Notes: generated by a model from the letters alone, not told the origin. A stretch of 64,000 bases of DNA from CAVZBT01 sp963773605 (GCA_963773605.1 CAVZBT010000012.1:496001-560000); one strand, 5' to 3'. Positions 9,290 through 18,809 are shown, counted from the first letter of the stretch. Numbers and translations: made by a program.

Positions 9290-10807
9290 CTAGTCCAGCC
9301 AGTTGGTCCAGGTCTCCAGGCGCTGCTTCAGGCGCGCCATGAACTGATCTGCGACGGCGCCGTCGATGATCCGATGATCGAAGGACAGCGACAGGTAGAC
9401 CATCGACCGTATTGCGATCGCGTCATTCAGCACGACGGGTCGCTTCTCGATGCCGCCCACCCCGAGAATGGCGACCTGCGGCTGATTGATGACGGGGGTG
9501 CCGAACAGGGAGCCGTAGATCCCCGGGTTCGTGATTGTGATCGTCCCGTTCTGCACATCGTCGGGCCGCAGCCGCTTGGTGCGGGCCCGTTCCGCCATGT
9601 CATGGATGGCCAGGGCAAGCCCGGTGAACGACTTCAGGTGCGCATCCCTCACGACCGGGACGATCAGGCCCGTGTCGAGCGCCACGGCAATCCCGACGTT
9701 TACCGGCTTCTTGAAGACGATGTTTTCACCCGATACGGATGCGTTGACCACGGGGAACTCCCGGACCGTGTCGACGAGGGCCTTCACGAAAAAGGGAGTG
9801 TAGGTCAGCTTGACCCCTTCCCTCTTTTCGAACTCGGCCTTGTGCTTTTCCCTCAGGGCGACCACGGAGGTCATATCCGCTTCGAAAATCGTGTTGACGT
9901 GGGCGGAGGTGTGCTTGCTGAACACCATGTGCTCGGCAATGGCCTTGCGCATGGCGGTCATCGGCACCGTCTCGGAGTCCCCGAGAAAGCGCGTCATCTC
10001 CGGCGCAGTTCCGGCCGGAGCTGGGGGCACAGGCTGGGGCGGTGCGGGCGCCGCAGGCGCCGGCGCGGGTCTCAGCCCCTCCGTCGCGGAGCGCCCCGGG
10101 GTCTCCCGGGTCGATGCGCCGCTCGGCTGGGGTACCGCGGCGGCCGCGGGTCCCTCTTTGCGCCGGATGAAATCCTCGATGTCCTGCCTGCTGATGCGCC
10201 CCTCGGAGCCCGTCCCGCGCACCTGCGCGAGGTCCACGCCGTGCTCGCGTGCGAGCCGGCGCACCAAAGGAGACGTGCGGATGTCGTGAGGCTCAAGCCC
10301 CGGGGGCGCCGGAGCCGCCGGCGGCGTGCGCTCCGGTGGCGGCGGCGCAACCTGCACCGGCTCCGGCCGCGCAGCCTGCACCGGCTCCGGCGGCGGCCCC
10401 TTTTCCTGCGGCTGTGCCCCTTCCTGCGCAACGGTGGCCTGGCGTTGCTCCTCCACGAGCGGCACGACCTCCGTCGGGCGCTGCTCGGCCGGCGGGGGCG
10501 GCACAGGCTCGGCCGCTGGCGGCTCGGCGGCTTTAACCTCGGCGGCGGGCGGCGGTCCGGCCTCGGCCCGCTCCCCGTCGATGACGGCGACGACGGTGTT
10601 GATCTGAACGGTCTTGCCTTCCTGCACCAGAATCTCGCTCAGCACGCCGGCTGCGGGCGAAGGAATTTCCGAATCCACCTTGTCCGTAGAGATTTCGAAG
10701 AGGGGCTCGTCTCGACCGACACTGTCCCCCACCTTCTTCAGCCATTTCGTAATGGTGCCTTCGAATATGGATTCCCCCATCTGGGGCATGATCACGTTGG
10801 TCGGCAT
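9290..10807 (-). CDS. dihydrolipoamide acyltransferase (E2) of a 2-oxo-acid dehydrogenase complex
   Basis: Core acyltransferase, about 505 residues from the ATG at 10807 (AGGAG 12 bases upstream); a frame-open extension overlapping E1-beta is less likely. Domains: one N-terminal lipoyl domain with lipoyl-lysine Lys43 in STDKVDSE; a long Pro/Ala linker at about residues 85-165; a peripheral-subunit-binding domain at about 172-215 (TSPLVRRLAREHG); and the catalytic domain ending with FDHRIIDG, where the histidine near residue 477 is catalytic. A short hairpin without a T-run follows the stop (GCCGCA...TGCGGC at about 9274-9290). Whether the complex uses pyruvate or branched-chain oxo-acids cannot be decided here; the E1 arrangement favours the branched-chain or acetoin type. 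Confidence 0.9.
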   Translation of the reverse strand: MPTNVIMPQMGESIFEGTITKWLKKVGDSVGRDEPLFEISTDKVDSEIPSPAAGVLSEILVQEGKTVQINTVVAVIDGERAEAGPPPAAEVKAAEPPAAEPVPPPPAEQRPTEVVPLVEEQRQATVAQEGAQPQEKGPPPEPVQAARPEPVQVAPPPPERTPPAAPAPPGLEPHDIRTSPLVRRLAREHGVDLAQVRGTGSEGRISRQDIEDFIRRKEGPAAAAVPQPSGASTRETPGRSATEGLRPAPAPAAPAPPQPVPPAPAGTAPEMTRFLGDSETVPMTAMRKAIAEHMVFSKHTSAHVNTIFEADMTSVVALREKHKAEFEKREGVKLTYTPFFVKALVDTVREFPVVNASVSGENIVFKKPVNVGIAVALDTGLIVPVVRDAHLKSFTGLALAIHDMAERARTKRLRPDDVQNGTITITNPGIYGSLFGTPVINQPQVAILGVGGIEKRPVVLNDAIAIRSMVYLSLSFDHRIIDGAVADQFMARLKQRLETWTNWLD

Positions 10808-10853
10808 GAGTTCGTGGATCTCCTCGCTGGCTATGGCCGGAATGCTCGCCCGT

Positions 10854-11831
10854 TCAGTAGGCGGCAAGCTTTCGAGCCGTGTTCAACACATCGATGGCCT
10901 TTGGAAGGAAGAACTCCTCCATGGGCGGACTGTAGGGTACGGGAGTATCCGGAGCGGTAACCCTCAGGACGGGGCCATCCAGGTACTCGAAGACTTCTTC
11001 GCAGATAATGGATGTGATCTCGCCGGCGATGCCTCCGGTCCTGGTGTCCTCGTGCAGAATGAAGACCTTGCTGTTGCGCTTGACCGAATCGAGGATCGTC
11101 TCCTTGTCGAGCGGGAGCAGGCTGCGCAGGTCGATGACCTCGAGTTCGATATCCTCGCGCGCCAGTTCGGCCGCGGCCTCCAGGGCCACGTACACCATGG
11201 CGCCGTAGGTGAGGACCGTGATGTCCGTCCCTTTCCGGCGCACGGCGCGCCTTGCCGATCGGCACCGTGAATTCGGCCGACGGCAGTTCCTCCTTGATCC
11301 TGCGGTACAGGAACTTGTGCTCGAGGTAGATCACCGGGTCCTCGTCGCGGATGGCCGACTTGATCAGCCCCTTGGCGTCGTACGCCGTGGACGGGGCGAC
11401 GACCTTCAGACCCGGGCGTGTGCACGTAGTGCATCTCGGGGTTCTGCGAGTGGAACGGGCCGCCGTGCACGCCGCCTCCGGAAGGCCCGCGGATGACGAT
11501 CGGCACGCCGGCGCCCCACCGGTAGCGGGACTTGGCGGCGAAGTTCGTGATCTGGTCGAAGGCGCAGGATATGAAGTCGATGAACTGCATCTCCGCGATC
11601 GGGACGCATGCCCATGTAGGCCGCGCCGATCGCGGCGCCGACGATGGCGGACTCGCAGATCGGTGTGTCCAGGACGCGGTCGGGGCCGAAACGCTCGAGC
11701 ATCCCCTGGGTCACCTTGAACGCGCCCCCATAAGTGCCGACGTCCTCTCCGAGGATGAAAACGCTCTCGTCGCGTTCCATCTCTTCCCAGATTCCCTGCC
11801 GGATCGCCTCCAGGTACGTGGTCTGGCTCAA
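10854..11831 (-). CDS. 2-oxo-acid dehydrogenase E1 component, beta subunit (three frame breaks)
   Basis: Thiamine-diphosphate-dependent E1 beta subunit. The N-terminus reads YLEAIRQGIWEEMERD and ILGEDVGTYGGAFKVT. Breaks occur near 11605, 11412 and 11245; each is repaired by removing a single extra C or G from a short run. The other frames supply MQFIDFISCAFDQI, GPSGGGVHGGPFHSQ, VIYLEHKFLYR and DITVLTYGAMVYVALEAA, in the correct order for the family. The repaired length, about 325 residues, is normal. It lies 62 bases after E1-alpha and 46 bases before E2. Confidence 0.88.
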
Positions 11832-11893
11832 TGCAAGTTCCCTCTGGCTGACTGGTCTAAATGCAGCCCGGCGCCGCGCAGCTACCGAGGCCG

Positions 11894-12913
11894 CTATTGA
11901 CCGTGGTAAACACCGGTGAGGCAGTCCTCGGGTTCGGGGTAGGGATTCGCCGACGCCCAGTCGACGGCGCGGTCGACCTCGTCCACCACGGCACGGTGCA
12001 TTTCACTGATCTGGTCCAGGGTCATGACCTCGCCCTCGATCAGGGTCTCCTGGTAGCGGTAGATCGGGTCCCGCTTCTCCCATTCTTCGAACTTCACTTT
12101 CGGCACGTATCCGGCGTCGTCGTGGGCGGAGTGCCCGGTCATGCGGAACGTCTTGCACTCCAGGAGCGTCGGGCCGTATCCGGCCCGGGCACGCTCCGCC
12201 GCGCGCCGCGTGGCATCGTAGACGGCCAGCACGTCGTTGCCGTCGACGATCTCGCCCGGGATCCCGTAGGCGACGGCACGGTCCGCGACATTCTCCACCG
12301 CCATCTGCAGCTCGAGCGGGGTCGAATAGGCGTACTCGTTGTTGTTGCAGAGGTAGACGACCGGCAGACGTTGGACGGCGGCGAAGTTCAGGCCTTCGTG
12401 CCAGTCCCCGCGGCTCGTGGCGCCGTCGCCGAAGTAGCACAGCACCACGCGGTCCTCGCGGCGCATCCTGGCCGCGAGGGCGATTCCGGCCGCCACCGGC
12501 ACGTTGTCGGCGAGCATGCTGACGAAGGCGACTACGTTCAGGCTGAGATCTCCCATGTGCATGTTTCCGTCGCGGCCGCGTGTGTACCCGTCTCTGCGTC
12601 CCATGTACTGCGCCAGGATGCGGGCCGGCGTCATCCCCCGGATCAGAAAAGCGCCCATGTCGCGGTGCGACGGGCAGATCACGTCCTGCGGACGCGTCTG
12701 GATGGCCGACCCGACCCCGATGGCCTCCTGGCCCCGCCCGACATAGACGCCGCCAACGATCTTACCCTGCCGGTACAGCTTTCGTTCGATGCGGTCCTCG
12801 AGTTCTCGAGTCAGGACCATGTAGTAGAACATGCGCCTGTGCGTCTCGCGGTCGATGGCGTCGACCGGCAAGCCGCTGAGCAGCACGCCGGCGCTATTCT
12901 CGGTCGTCCTCAT
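11894..12913 (-). CDS. 2-oxo-acid dehydrogenase E1 component, alpha subunit (copy proximal to E1-beta)
   Basis: Alpha subunit of the E1 decarboxylase, 339 residues and intact. The thiamine-diphosphate motif is present as GDGATSRGDWHEGLNFAAV through NNNEYAYS. The phosphorylation-loop region RMTGHSAHDDAGYVP is also conserved. It starts 18 bases after the upstream paralogue at 12932 and is read with the E1-beta and E2 genes below it. The sequence is clearly related to, but different from, the neighbouring alpha subunit. Confidence 0.92.
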   Translation of the reverse strand: MRTTENSAGVLLSGLPVDAIDRETHRRMFYYMVLTRELEDRIERKLYRQGKIVGGVYVGRGQEAIGVGSAIQTRPQDVICPSHRDMGAFLIRGMTPARILAQYMGRRDGYTRGRDGNMHMGDLSLNVVAFVSMLADNVPVAAGIALAARMRREDRVVLCYFGDGATSRGDWHEGLNFAAVQRLPVVYLCNNNEYAYSTPLELQMAVENVADRAVAYGIPGEIVDGNDVLAVYDATRRAAERARAGYGPTLLECKTFRMTGHSAHDDAGYVPKVKFEEWEKRDPIYRYQETLIEGEVMTLDQISEMHRAVVDEVDRAVDWASANPYPEPEDCLTGVYHGQ

Positions 12914-12931
12914 CCCCTCCCCCCGGTCACG

Positions 12932-13897
12932 CTACTGCAGCTCGAAATACACTCCCCCGAGAGCGCTCGAGCCTTCGGGAAGCGGGCTGTTTTCCGCGAA
13001 ATCGGCGGCCTCCTCGACCTCGGCCCGCACCCTGTTGAGAATCATAGCGCGTTCTTCGTCCGACAGGAAATTGCCGTCGGACAGGTACCTTTCGAAGCGC
13101 TCGATCGGGTCCCGGGCCCGCCAGGCTTCGAGCTCCTCCTTGGGCACGTACCAGGCGTCGTCGTGCTCGGCGTGTCCTGTCATCCTCATCGTTTTTGCGC
13201 AAATCAGCACTGGCCCGCCCCCCTCGCGTGCCATGTGCACGGCGCCGCGGGCGACCTCGTAGACCGCCAGCACGTCGTTTCCGTCGACGTCGAACCCGGT
13301 CACCCCATAGGCGCGCGCCCGTGTGATGAACTCAGTGCAGGCGGTCTGGCTGCGGGTCGGGGTGGAATAGGCCCAACCGTTGTTTTCAATGACGAGAACC
13401 ATCGGGACCTTCTGGACCGCAGCCAGGTTCAACCCTTCATGGAAATCGGTGGTGCTTGTGCCGCCATCCCCGATGTAGGTGAGCGCCACCGTCTTTTTCC
13501 GGCCGATCTTCATCGCGAGCGCCACCCCGGCTGCCACCGGCACCAGCGCGCCCAGCATGCTGATCGGGGCGACGATGCCGCGGCGCAGATCTCCCACGTG
13601 GAGATTGCCGTCCCGGCCCCGTGTCGGGGTGCACTCCCGGCCCATAAACTGCGCCAGCAGCTCGCCGGGCGAAATGCCGCGCACCAGGAGCGCTCCGGAG
13701 TTTCGGATCATCGGGGCCAACACGTCCCCCTCCCGGAGGGCATAGGCCGTCCCGACCGAGATCGCCTCTTGTCCGCGGCTCGTGTACACTCCCCCGACAA
13801 CCTTGCCCGTGCGGTAGAGCGAGACCAGGCGGTCTTCGACAGCGCGGTTCAGGTGCAGCCAGTAATACAGGTCATGCAGTTGCGCTTTTGCGAGCAT
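12932..13897 (-). CDS. second 2-oxo-acid dehydrogenase E1 alpha subunit
   Basis: A paralogue of the preceding E1 alpha gene, 321 residues from the ATG at 13897 (MLAKAQLHDLYYWL). A longer in-frame extension falls inside lipB and is unlikely. The thiamine motif is intact (GDGGTSTTDFHEGLNLAAV...ENN), as is RMTGHAEHDDAWYVP, so it is probably active. It overlaps the end of lipB by 26 bases. No second E1-beta accompanies it, so it either shares the single beta subunit or partners one encoded elsewhere. Confidence 0.88.
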   Translation of the reverse strand: MLAKAQLHDLYYWLHLNRAVEDRLVSLYRTGKVVGGVYTSRGQEAISVGTAYALREGDVLAPMIRNSGALLVRGISPGELLAQFMGRECTPTRGRDGNLHVGDLRRGIVAPISMLGALVPVAAGVALAMKIGRKKTVALTYIGDGGTSTTDFHEGLNLAAVQKVPMVLVIENNGWAYSTPTRSQTACTEFITRARAYGVTGFDVDGNDVLAVYEVARGAVHMAREGGGPVLICAKTMRMTGHAEHDDAWYVPKEELEAWRARDPIERFERYLSDGNFLSDEERAMILNRVRAEVEEAADFAENSPLPEGSSALGGVYFELQ

Positions 13898-14591
13898 AAC
13901 TGTCCAGCTTGTCCTGAAGATCGTGGCTGGGAATCCAGACGACCTGCCGCCCGAACGTCTCGGCAAACCGCTGCGCCACCTTCAACGCCACGGCGTCCGT
14001 ATCGACGGCGCGGCCGAGAACCGACCTCATCGACGCAACCCCTTTCCCGGCAATTCCGCACGGGATGATCAGGTCGTACAGCGAGAGGTCCGTCGCGACA
14101 TTCAGCGCAAAGCCGTGCCTGGTGATCCAGCGGCTGATATGGACCCCCAGCGCCGCTATTTTGCCCTGCGCCGTCCAGACACCGGTGTAGTTGTCGTTGC
14201 GCCCCGCCTCGATGCCGAAATCGCGGAGCGCCAGAATCAGCGTTTCCTCCAGATTCCGCATGTAGCGGTGCACATCCTGCTCCGCTTTTTCGAGCTGCAA
14301 CAGCGGGTAACCGACCAGCTGCCCCGGGCCGTGGTACGTGATATCCCCGCCGCGGTCGACCTCGTGGCGGCGCACCCCCCGGGCCTGCAACATCTCGTCG
14401 GACACGAGCAGGTTGTGCCAATTGCCGTTGCGTCCAAGCGTTATGGTGGGGGGATGCTCCAGCAGGAGCAGAACGTCCTCGGCAAACCCTTTCTTCTTCA
14501 GATCACAGATCCGCATCTGCAACTCGAGCGCCTGCGCGTACTCGACGCACCCGAGCCGGACGGCATAACAAACCTTGGCGGATCCAATCAC
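13872..14591 (-). CDS. lipB: octanoyl-[acyl-carrier-protein]:protein N-octanoyltransferase
   Basis: Transfers octanoate from ACP to the lipoyl domains of E2-type proteins, the first step of lipoate synthesis. The family signature RGGDITYHGPGQLVGYPLL is at about residues 79-97, the catalytic lysine lies in TAQGKIAALGV, and the catalytic cysteine in IPCGIAGKGVASM. The length of 239 residues is normal. It sits between lpd and the E1 and E2 genes, whose product it modifies, so co-expression makes sense. It starts 7 bases after lpd. Confidence 0.94.
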   Translation of the reverse strand: MIGSAKVCYAVRLGCVEYAQALELQMRICDLKKKGFAEDVLLLLEHPPTITLGRNGNWHNLLVSDEMLQARGVRRHEVDRGGDITYHGPGQLVGYPLLQLEKAEQDVHRYMRNLEETLILALRDFGIEAGRNDNYTGVWTAQGKIAALGVHISRWITRHGFALNVATDLSLYDLIIPCGIAGKGVASMRSVLGRAVDTDAVALKVAQRFAETFGRQVVWIPSHDLQDKLDSYARKSATA

Positions 14592-14598
14592 CGTTTCA

Positions 14599-16008
14599 TC
14601 AGAAGTGAATCGCGCTTCCGTAGATCGCGTGGGCCGCCTCCATGATCCCCTCCGAAACCGTCGGATGCGCGTGAATCATGTGCGAGACATCTTCCGCAGC
14701 GGCTTCCAGGCCGATGATCGCCGTGGCCTCGCCCACGAGTTCGGTGACGTGCGGGCCCATCATGTGCACCCCCAGCACCTGCTTGTACTTCGCGTCGCAG
14801 ACAAGCTTGACGAACCCCTCGTTCTCGCCGAGGATCGTCGCCTTGCTCACGGCTGCGAACGGGAACCTGGCCGAGACGGTCTGATACCCGCGCTCCCGCG
14901 CCACGGCCTCGGTGAGCCCGACGCTCGCCACCTCCGGCGAGCAGTAGGTACAGTTCGGGATCAGGTCGTAGTTCAAGGGCTCGGGGTCCTGGCCGGCGAT
15001 TTCCCGCATCGTGAGGATACCCTCGTGCGACGCGACGTGGGCGAGTTGTTGCGTCGGGACAATGTCGCCTATCGCATACACGCCCGCCACGTTGGTCCGC
15101 ATCTTCGCATCGACGGTCACGAACCCGCGGGAGGTGGCAATGCCGAGACGCTCGAGACCGATTCCTTCCGTTACCGGCTTGCGCCCAACGGCGATGAGCG
15201 CCTTGTCCGCCGTGATGGTTCTGGGTTCGCTTCCGGCTACGGCAACGACCGCCTGCACCTTGCCGTCCTGTACAATCAGGTTCTCGAGACGGGCATTCGT
15301 CAGGATCTTCATGCGCCGCTCCCTCTTCGTCAGCACCTTGCGGAGCTCCTCCGAAATGTCCGGGTCCTCCACGGGCAGCACCCGCGGCAGCATCTCGACG
15401 ATGGTAACCTCGGTGCCGAAACGCGCAAAGATAGAGGCAAACTCGACGCCTACAGCCCCCGCGCCCACGATCAGCAGCGATTTGGGGATGCCGTCCAGGT
15501 CCAGTATCTCCTTGTTGGTTAAGACTGTCTGACCGTCGACTTCCAGACCGGGGAACAGCTTCGCCTCCGAGCCGGTCGCCAGCACGATGTTCCGCGCCCG
15601 GAGCTCGGATGCCGTCTCCCCTTCCACCTGCAGGGTCCCCGGGGACGCGAGGGTCGCCTTGCCCCGTACGGTAACGACCTTGTTCTTCTTCATAAGGAAG
15701 TCGGTGCCCATCGCCAACTTCTTCACGATTTTGTCCTTGCGGGCTTTGACGAGGCGGAAATCCAGGTTGATGTCCTTGTAGAGGATCCCGAACTCCTTGC
15801 CGTTGAGCGCACGCTCCCAGAGTTCGGCGTTGAGCAGCAGGGCCTTCGTCGGAATGCAGCCCCAGTGAAGACACGTGCCGCCGAACTTCGCGTATTTCTC
15901 TACCAGGGCGACTTTGAGCCCCAGCTGGCTGGCCTTGATGGCCGCTACATAGCCACCCGGACCGCTGCCGACCACGGCTACATCGTGCACAACGGAGTCA
16001 TTGCTCAA
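14599..16008 (-). CDS. lpd: dihydrolipoyl dehydrogenase (E3)
   Basis: FAD-dependent E3 that reoxidises dihydrolipoyl groups, first gene of the operon. I chose the TTG at 16008 (AGGTGG just upstream), giving 469 residues, the normal E3 size; the longer open frame crosses the intergenic region into xdhC on the other strand and is artefactual. The FAD loop GSGPGGYVAA is near residue 14, the redox cysteines are Cys46 and Cys51 (GGTCLHWGCIPTK), the NAD loop GAGAVGVEFA lies midway, and the catalytic histidine is in HAHPTVSE near the end. It also could serve the 2-oxoglutarate enzyme at 47674. Confidence 0.94.
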   Translation of the reverse strand: MSNDSVVHDVAVVGSGPGGYVAAIKASQLGLKVALVEKYAKFGGTCLHWGCIPTKALLLNAELWERALNGKEFGILYKDINLDFRLVKARKDKIVKKLAMGTDFLMKKNKVVTVRGKATLASPGTLQVEGETASELRARNIVLATGSEAKLFPGLEVDGQTVLTNKEILDLDGIPKSLLIVGAGAVGVEFASIFARFGTEVTIVEMLPRVLPVEDPDISEELRKVLTKRERRMKILTNARLENLIVQDGKVQAVVAVAGSEPRTITADKALIAVGRKPVTEGIGLERLGIATSRGFVTVDAKMRTNVAGVYAIGDIVPTQQLAHVASHEGILTMREIAGQDPEPLNYDLIPNCTYCSPEVASVGLTEAVARERGYQTVSARFPFAAVSKATILGENEGFVKLVCDAKYKQVLGVHMMGPHVTELVGEATAIIGLEAAAEDVSHMIHAHPTVSEGIMEAAHAIYGSAIHF

Positions 16009-16104
16009 GATCCACCTTCTTTGATCGGAGGTTCGTTTGCTGTTCAGCCGGAAGGCATTGCCGAACCCGGCCCCGGATTCATGCAAGTCGGACAAAAAAT
16101 TGAT

Positions 16105-16131
16105 GTTATACCCGGTCAACCGGAGAGTCAA
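16105..16131 (-). promoter_or_regulatory. putative promoter of the lpd operon
   Basis: TTGACT at 16131-16126 and TATAAC at 16110-16105 on the minus strand, with a 15-base spacer, about 95 bases upstream of lpd. The spacer is shorter than the usual 16-18, so this is a tentative call. An alternative TTGACC lies inside the spacer. Confidence 0.3.
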
Positions 16132-16296
16132 GCGAGCCCGGCCGCCTGCGGCAGCACGAACGATTCGCCCGTAAAAAACACACGTCCGAGACACCCGCCC
16201 GCTTGCATCCGCCCGATCGGACGCGTTCGGGACGTCTCCCGGGCGTGAGGAGGCCATGCTTGCGCTTCCGGGGGCCGAACAGGCATAATCCGCGCG

Positions 16297-17124
16297 ATGC
16301 CGCAGGATATCTATGAACAGATTCTGGAGCTCCGGAAGCAGGGCCGCAGGGCGGCGCTGGCGACAATCATTGCCCGGAAGGGTTCCACGCCGCGCAAGGA
16401 CCCCGCCAAGATGCTGATTCTCGAGGACGGTCAGCTCTCCGGGAGTATCGGCGGCGGGTGCACCGAGGCCGAAGTCTGCCGCGAAGCGTCGACCGTGATC
16501 CGCTCCGGGAAAGCGACGGTTCTGAGCTTCGATCTCACCGAAGACGACGCGGAGGAGACCGGGCTTCTTTGCGGGGGCACCATGGAGGTCTACGTGGAAC
16601 CGATTCTGCCTGACCCCGTGCTTTTCATTTTCGGCGCCGGCCACATCGGGCGCTGCGTCGCCGACATCGCCCGGACGCTCGGGTTCAAGATCGCCGTCAT
16701 TGACGACCGCATCAAGTACGCCAACGCGGAGCGATTTCCGGGAGCAGCGCTCTATGTCGCCCCGTGGGACGAAGCATTCGGCCAACTGCCGGTGAACGAC
16801 TCGTCCTATCTCCTGATCGCCACCCGGGGGCACCGTTTCGACCTGGCGTGCCTCCGGTACGCCGTGCAGTCCCCCGCCCGGTATGTCGGCCTGCTGGGCA
16901 GCCGGCGGAAAAACAGGCTCTTGTTTGAAGCGCTGGAAAAACAGGGAATCGACCCCGTCCGGTTCGAGCGTGTCTACGCACCGGTGGGCCTGGAGATCGG
17001 ATCGGAAACACCGGAAGAGATAGCCATCAGTATCGGGGCGGAGCTGGTTGCGGTCAGAAAGAACCTCGACGTCCGACCACTGAAGGAGTCCCTGCGCTTC
17101 CTGAAGACTGCTTCCGGAGCCTGA
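16297..17124 (+). CDS. XdhC family protein
   Basis: A 275-residue protein of the XdhC/CoxI family, which helps insert or sulfurate the molybdenum cofactor of xanthine-dehydrogenase-type enzymes. The N-terminal XdhC domain has ATIIARKGSTPR and GSIGGGCTEAEV; the C-terminal Rossmann-like domain has FIFGAGHIGRCVADIA and the LLGSRRKN segment. The length and domain order are typical. No molybdenum hydroxylase gene is adjacent, so its client is unknown. It faces the lpd operon across a 288-base divergent region and converges with the peroxidase gene. Confidence 0.9.
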   Translation: MPQDIYEQILELRKQGRRAALATIIARKGSTPRKDPAKMLILEDGQLSGSIGGGCTEAEVCREASTVIRSGKATVLSFDLTEDDAEETGLLCGGTMEVYVEPILPDPVLFIFGAGHIGRCVADIARTLGFKIAVIDDRIKYANAERFPGAALYVAPWDEAFGQLPVNDSSYLLIATRGHRFDLACLRYAVQSPARYVGLLGSRRKNRLLFEALEKQGIDPVRFERVYAPVGLEIGSETPEEIAISIGAELVAVRKNLDVRPLKESLRFLKTASGA

Positions 17125-17145
17125 TCGGCCGCGGGACGGCGCGCC

Positions 17146-18228
17146 CTATTCCGGCTCGCCCTTGCCGTACCAGGTCACCTCACCCGAGAGCGCTTTCAGG
17201 AATTCGATGATGTCCTGCTTGTCCTGCTTGCTGAGACGCAGCGGCTTCATCTTCGGCGACAGCCACTTGTTCGGGTGTCCGCCCTTCTCGTACAAGTCCA
17301 TCACCTGCTCGAGTGTCTTTTCCGACCCATCGTGCATATAGGGTGCGGTACTGGCGATCTCGCGCAGGGTCGGGGTCTTGAAAGCCCCCTGGTGCCCCTC
17401 TAGTTTCGTGACGACATACCTCCCCAGGTCGGGCGTCTTCGCGCTCATTCCGACACCCAGGTTGTTGTAGTTCTCGTCGGAGAAGTTGAACGAGACGTGG
17501 CAGGTTTCGCAGTTGCCCTTGTTCTCGTCCCGAAACAGCCCAAGCCCTCGCTGCGCGGCCTCGCTCATGGCCGTCTTGTCGCCGGCCGTGAAGCGATCGT
17601 AGGGGCTGTTGCCCGACAGGATGGTGCGCTCGAAGGCGGCGATCGCCTTGCCGATGGTGCTCTCGGTCATACCTGCGGAAGGGAAAGCCGATCCGAACAT
17701 GCGGACGTAGGTGGGGTCAAGGCTGAGCCTCCCGACTGCAGCCTTCATGTTCGGCATCCCCATTTCGACCGGGTTCTGCACGGGACCGACCGCCTGCTGT
17801 TCGAGCGAGGCGGCCCGGCCGTCCCAAAACTGCCCTGCGCTGAACACCCGGTTGATGATTGTCGGCGCCTGCCGCGTGCCCCTCTTGCCCCCGACGCCCC
17901 TGGAGAACTGCTCCGGGTCGGCAAATCCCTTGTCGGGGATGTGGCAGCTCGCGCACGAGAGCGTGCCGTCAGCGGAAAGGGCTTTCTCGAAATAGAGACG
18001 CCTCCCGAGCTTCACCTTCCCGAGGGTCATCGGATTGTCTGCCGGGATGACAGCGCTGTCGGGGGAGAGGCCCAGGGAGTACGTGAGCGTATAAGGCGAG
18101 GACTCTTGCGAAACGTCACCTTTCGGCGCCTCCGCGGTTTTGGTCCCGGAGCACGCCAGGAAGGCCATCAGGGCCAGGGCGAGCGGGGCTGGGGCGAAGA
18201 GCGCGCCACGATTCCGACAGGATGTCAT
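17146..18228 (-). CDS. dihaem cytochrome c peroxidase (MauG/CcpA family) lipoprotein
   Basis: Reduces hydrogen peroxide in the periplasm with electrons from a small donor, or is a MauG-type relative. It has 360 residues from the ATG at 18228. The N-terminal hydrophobic stretch ends in a possible lipobox (FLAC at residues 23-26). Two haem-binding motifs are seen: CASCH at residues 92-96 and CETCH at 240-244, the standard two-domain layout. GTRQAPTIINRVFSAGQFWDGRA and FKTPTLREIASTAPYMHDG are family signatures. It follows the second NuoI gene by 35 bases, so the two may be co-transcribed. Confidence 0.9.
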   Translation of the reverse strand: MTSCRNRGALFAPAPLALALMAFLACSGTKTAEAPKGDVSQESSPYTLTYSLGLSPDSAVIPADNPMTLGKVKLGRRLYFEKALSADGTLSCASCHIPDKGFADPEQFSRGVGGKRGTRQAPTIINRVFSAGQFWDGRAASLEQQAVGPVQNPVEMGMPNMKAAVGRLSLDPTYVRMFGSAFPSAGMTESTIGKAIAAFERTILSGNSPYDRFTAGDKTAMSEAAQRGLGLFRDENKGNCETCHVSFNFSDENYNNLGVGMSAKTPDLGRYVVTKLEGHQGAFKTPTLREIASTAPYMHDGSEKTLEQVMDLYEKGGHPNKWLSPKMKPLRLSKQDKQDIIEFLKALSGEVTWYGKGEPE

Positions 18229-18263
18229 GTGCGGGTCTCCGAGTGGTTCACGAGGGTCGCGGC

Positions 18264-18755
18264 CTAATCCAGCAGCTGGTCCATGCGGTAGATCATGCCC
18301 TCGCGGGTGTAGGAAGCGAGCTCCACGATACCTGAGTCCATTCGGATGGCGTCCTCGGGGCAGGCTTCCACGCAAAATCCGCAGAACACGCACACCCCCA
18401 GATTGATATCGAAGACTTTCGGCACCTTCTCCACATTGGGGTCCGGGTGCTCGGCGGCGATGATGTGAATGCAGCGGGCCGGGCACACCGTCTCGCACAT
18501 CATGCAGGCGACACACCGGGGCGAGCCATCCTCCCGCCGGGTCAGGCGGTGCCGGGTGCGCAGCCTCCGGGCGTATGGGCGCCGCTCCTCGGGGTACTCG
18601 TAGGTGACCGTCTCGCCCTTTCCCACCTTGAACCCGACACTGCGGACGACGTGGCGGGAAAAATTGGCGAAGAAGTGCCTGGCAGTCAGCGCCAAACCGC
18701 TTGCCACCTCAAAGATGTAGAGGCGTTCCAGCAACCCGAGCGGTCGTTGATCCAT
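18264..18755 (-). CDS. nuoI: NuoI-like 4Fe-4S protein (second copy)
   Basis: A 163-residue 2x[4Fe-4S] protein with the NuoI layout: an N-terminal amphipathic helix, then YPEERRPYARRLRTRHRL, and tetrads at Cys81, 84, 87 and 91 (CVACMMCETVCP) and Cys122, 125, 128 and 132 (CVFCGFCVEACP). It is closer to the textbook NuoI than the copy at 906-1388, yet lies away from other nuo genes, between a Fur-type regulator (54 bases upstream) and a peroxidase (35 bases downstream). NuoB and NuoD second copies lie about 4.3 kb away on the same strand. It probably belongs to the same second complex I, but this is inference from position. Confidence 0.9.
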   Translation of the reverse strand: MDQRPLGLLERLYIFEVASGLALTARHFFANFSRHVVRSVGFKVGKGETVTYEYPEERRPYARRLRTRHRLTRREDGSPRCVACMMCETVCPARCIHIIAAEHPDPNVEKVPKVFDINLGVCVFCGFCVEACPEDAIRMDSGIVELASYTREGMIYRMDQLLD

Positions 18756-18809
18756 AAGGCGAAATACTAGCCAAAGCGTCTCACCGGCGCAAGCGCGAGA
18801 TCGGCCGCC

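Noticed and set aside
11861..14068. 735-codon open frame on the plus strand across the E1-alpha genes
   Set aside because: It is a shadow of two high-GC genes on the other strand; no motif, and the opposite frames contain complete families.
14599..16833. Extended lpd frame starting at 16833
   Set aside because: The extra part crosses the divergent intergenic region and runs antisense to xdhC; TTG at 16008 gives the normal E3 length.
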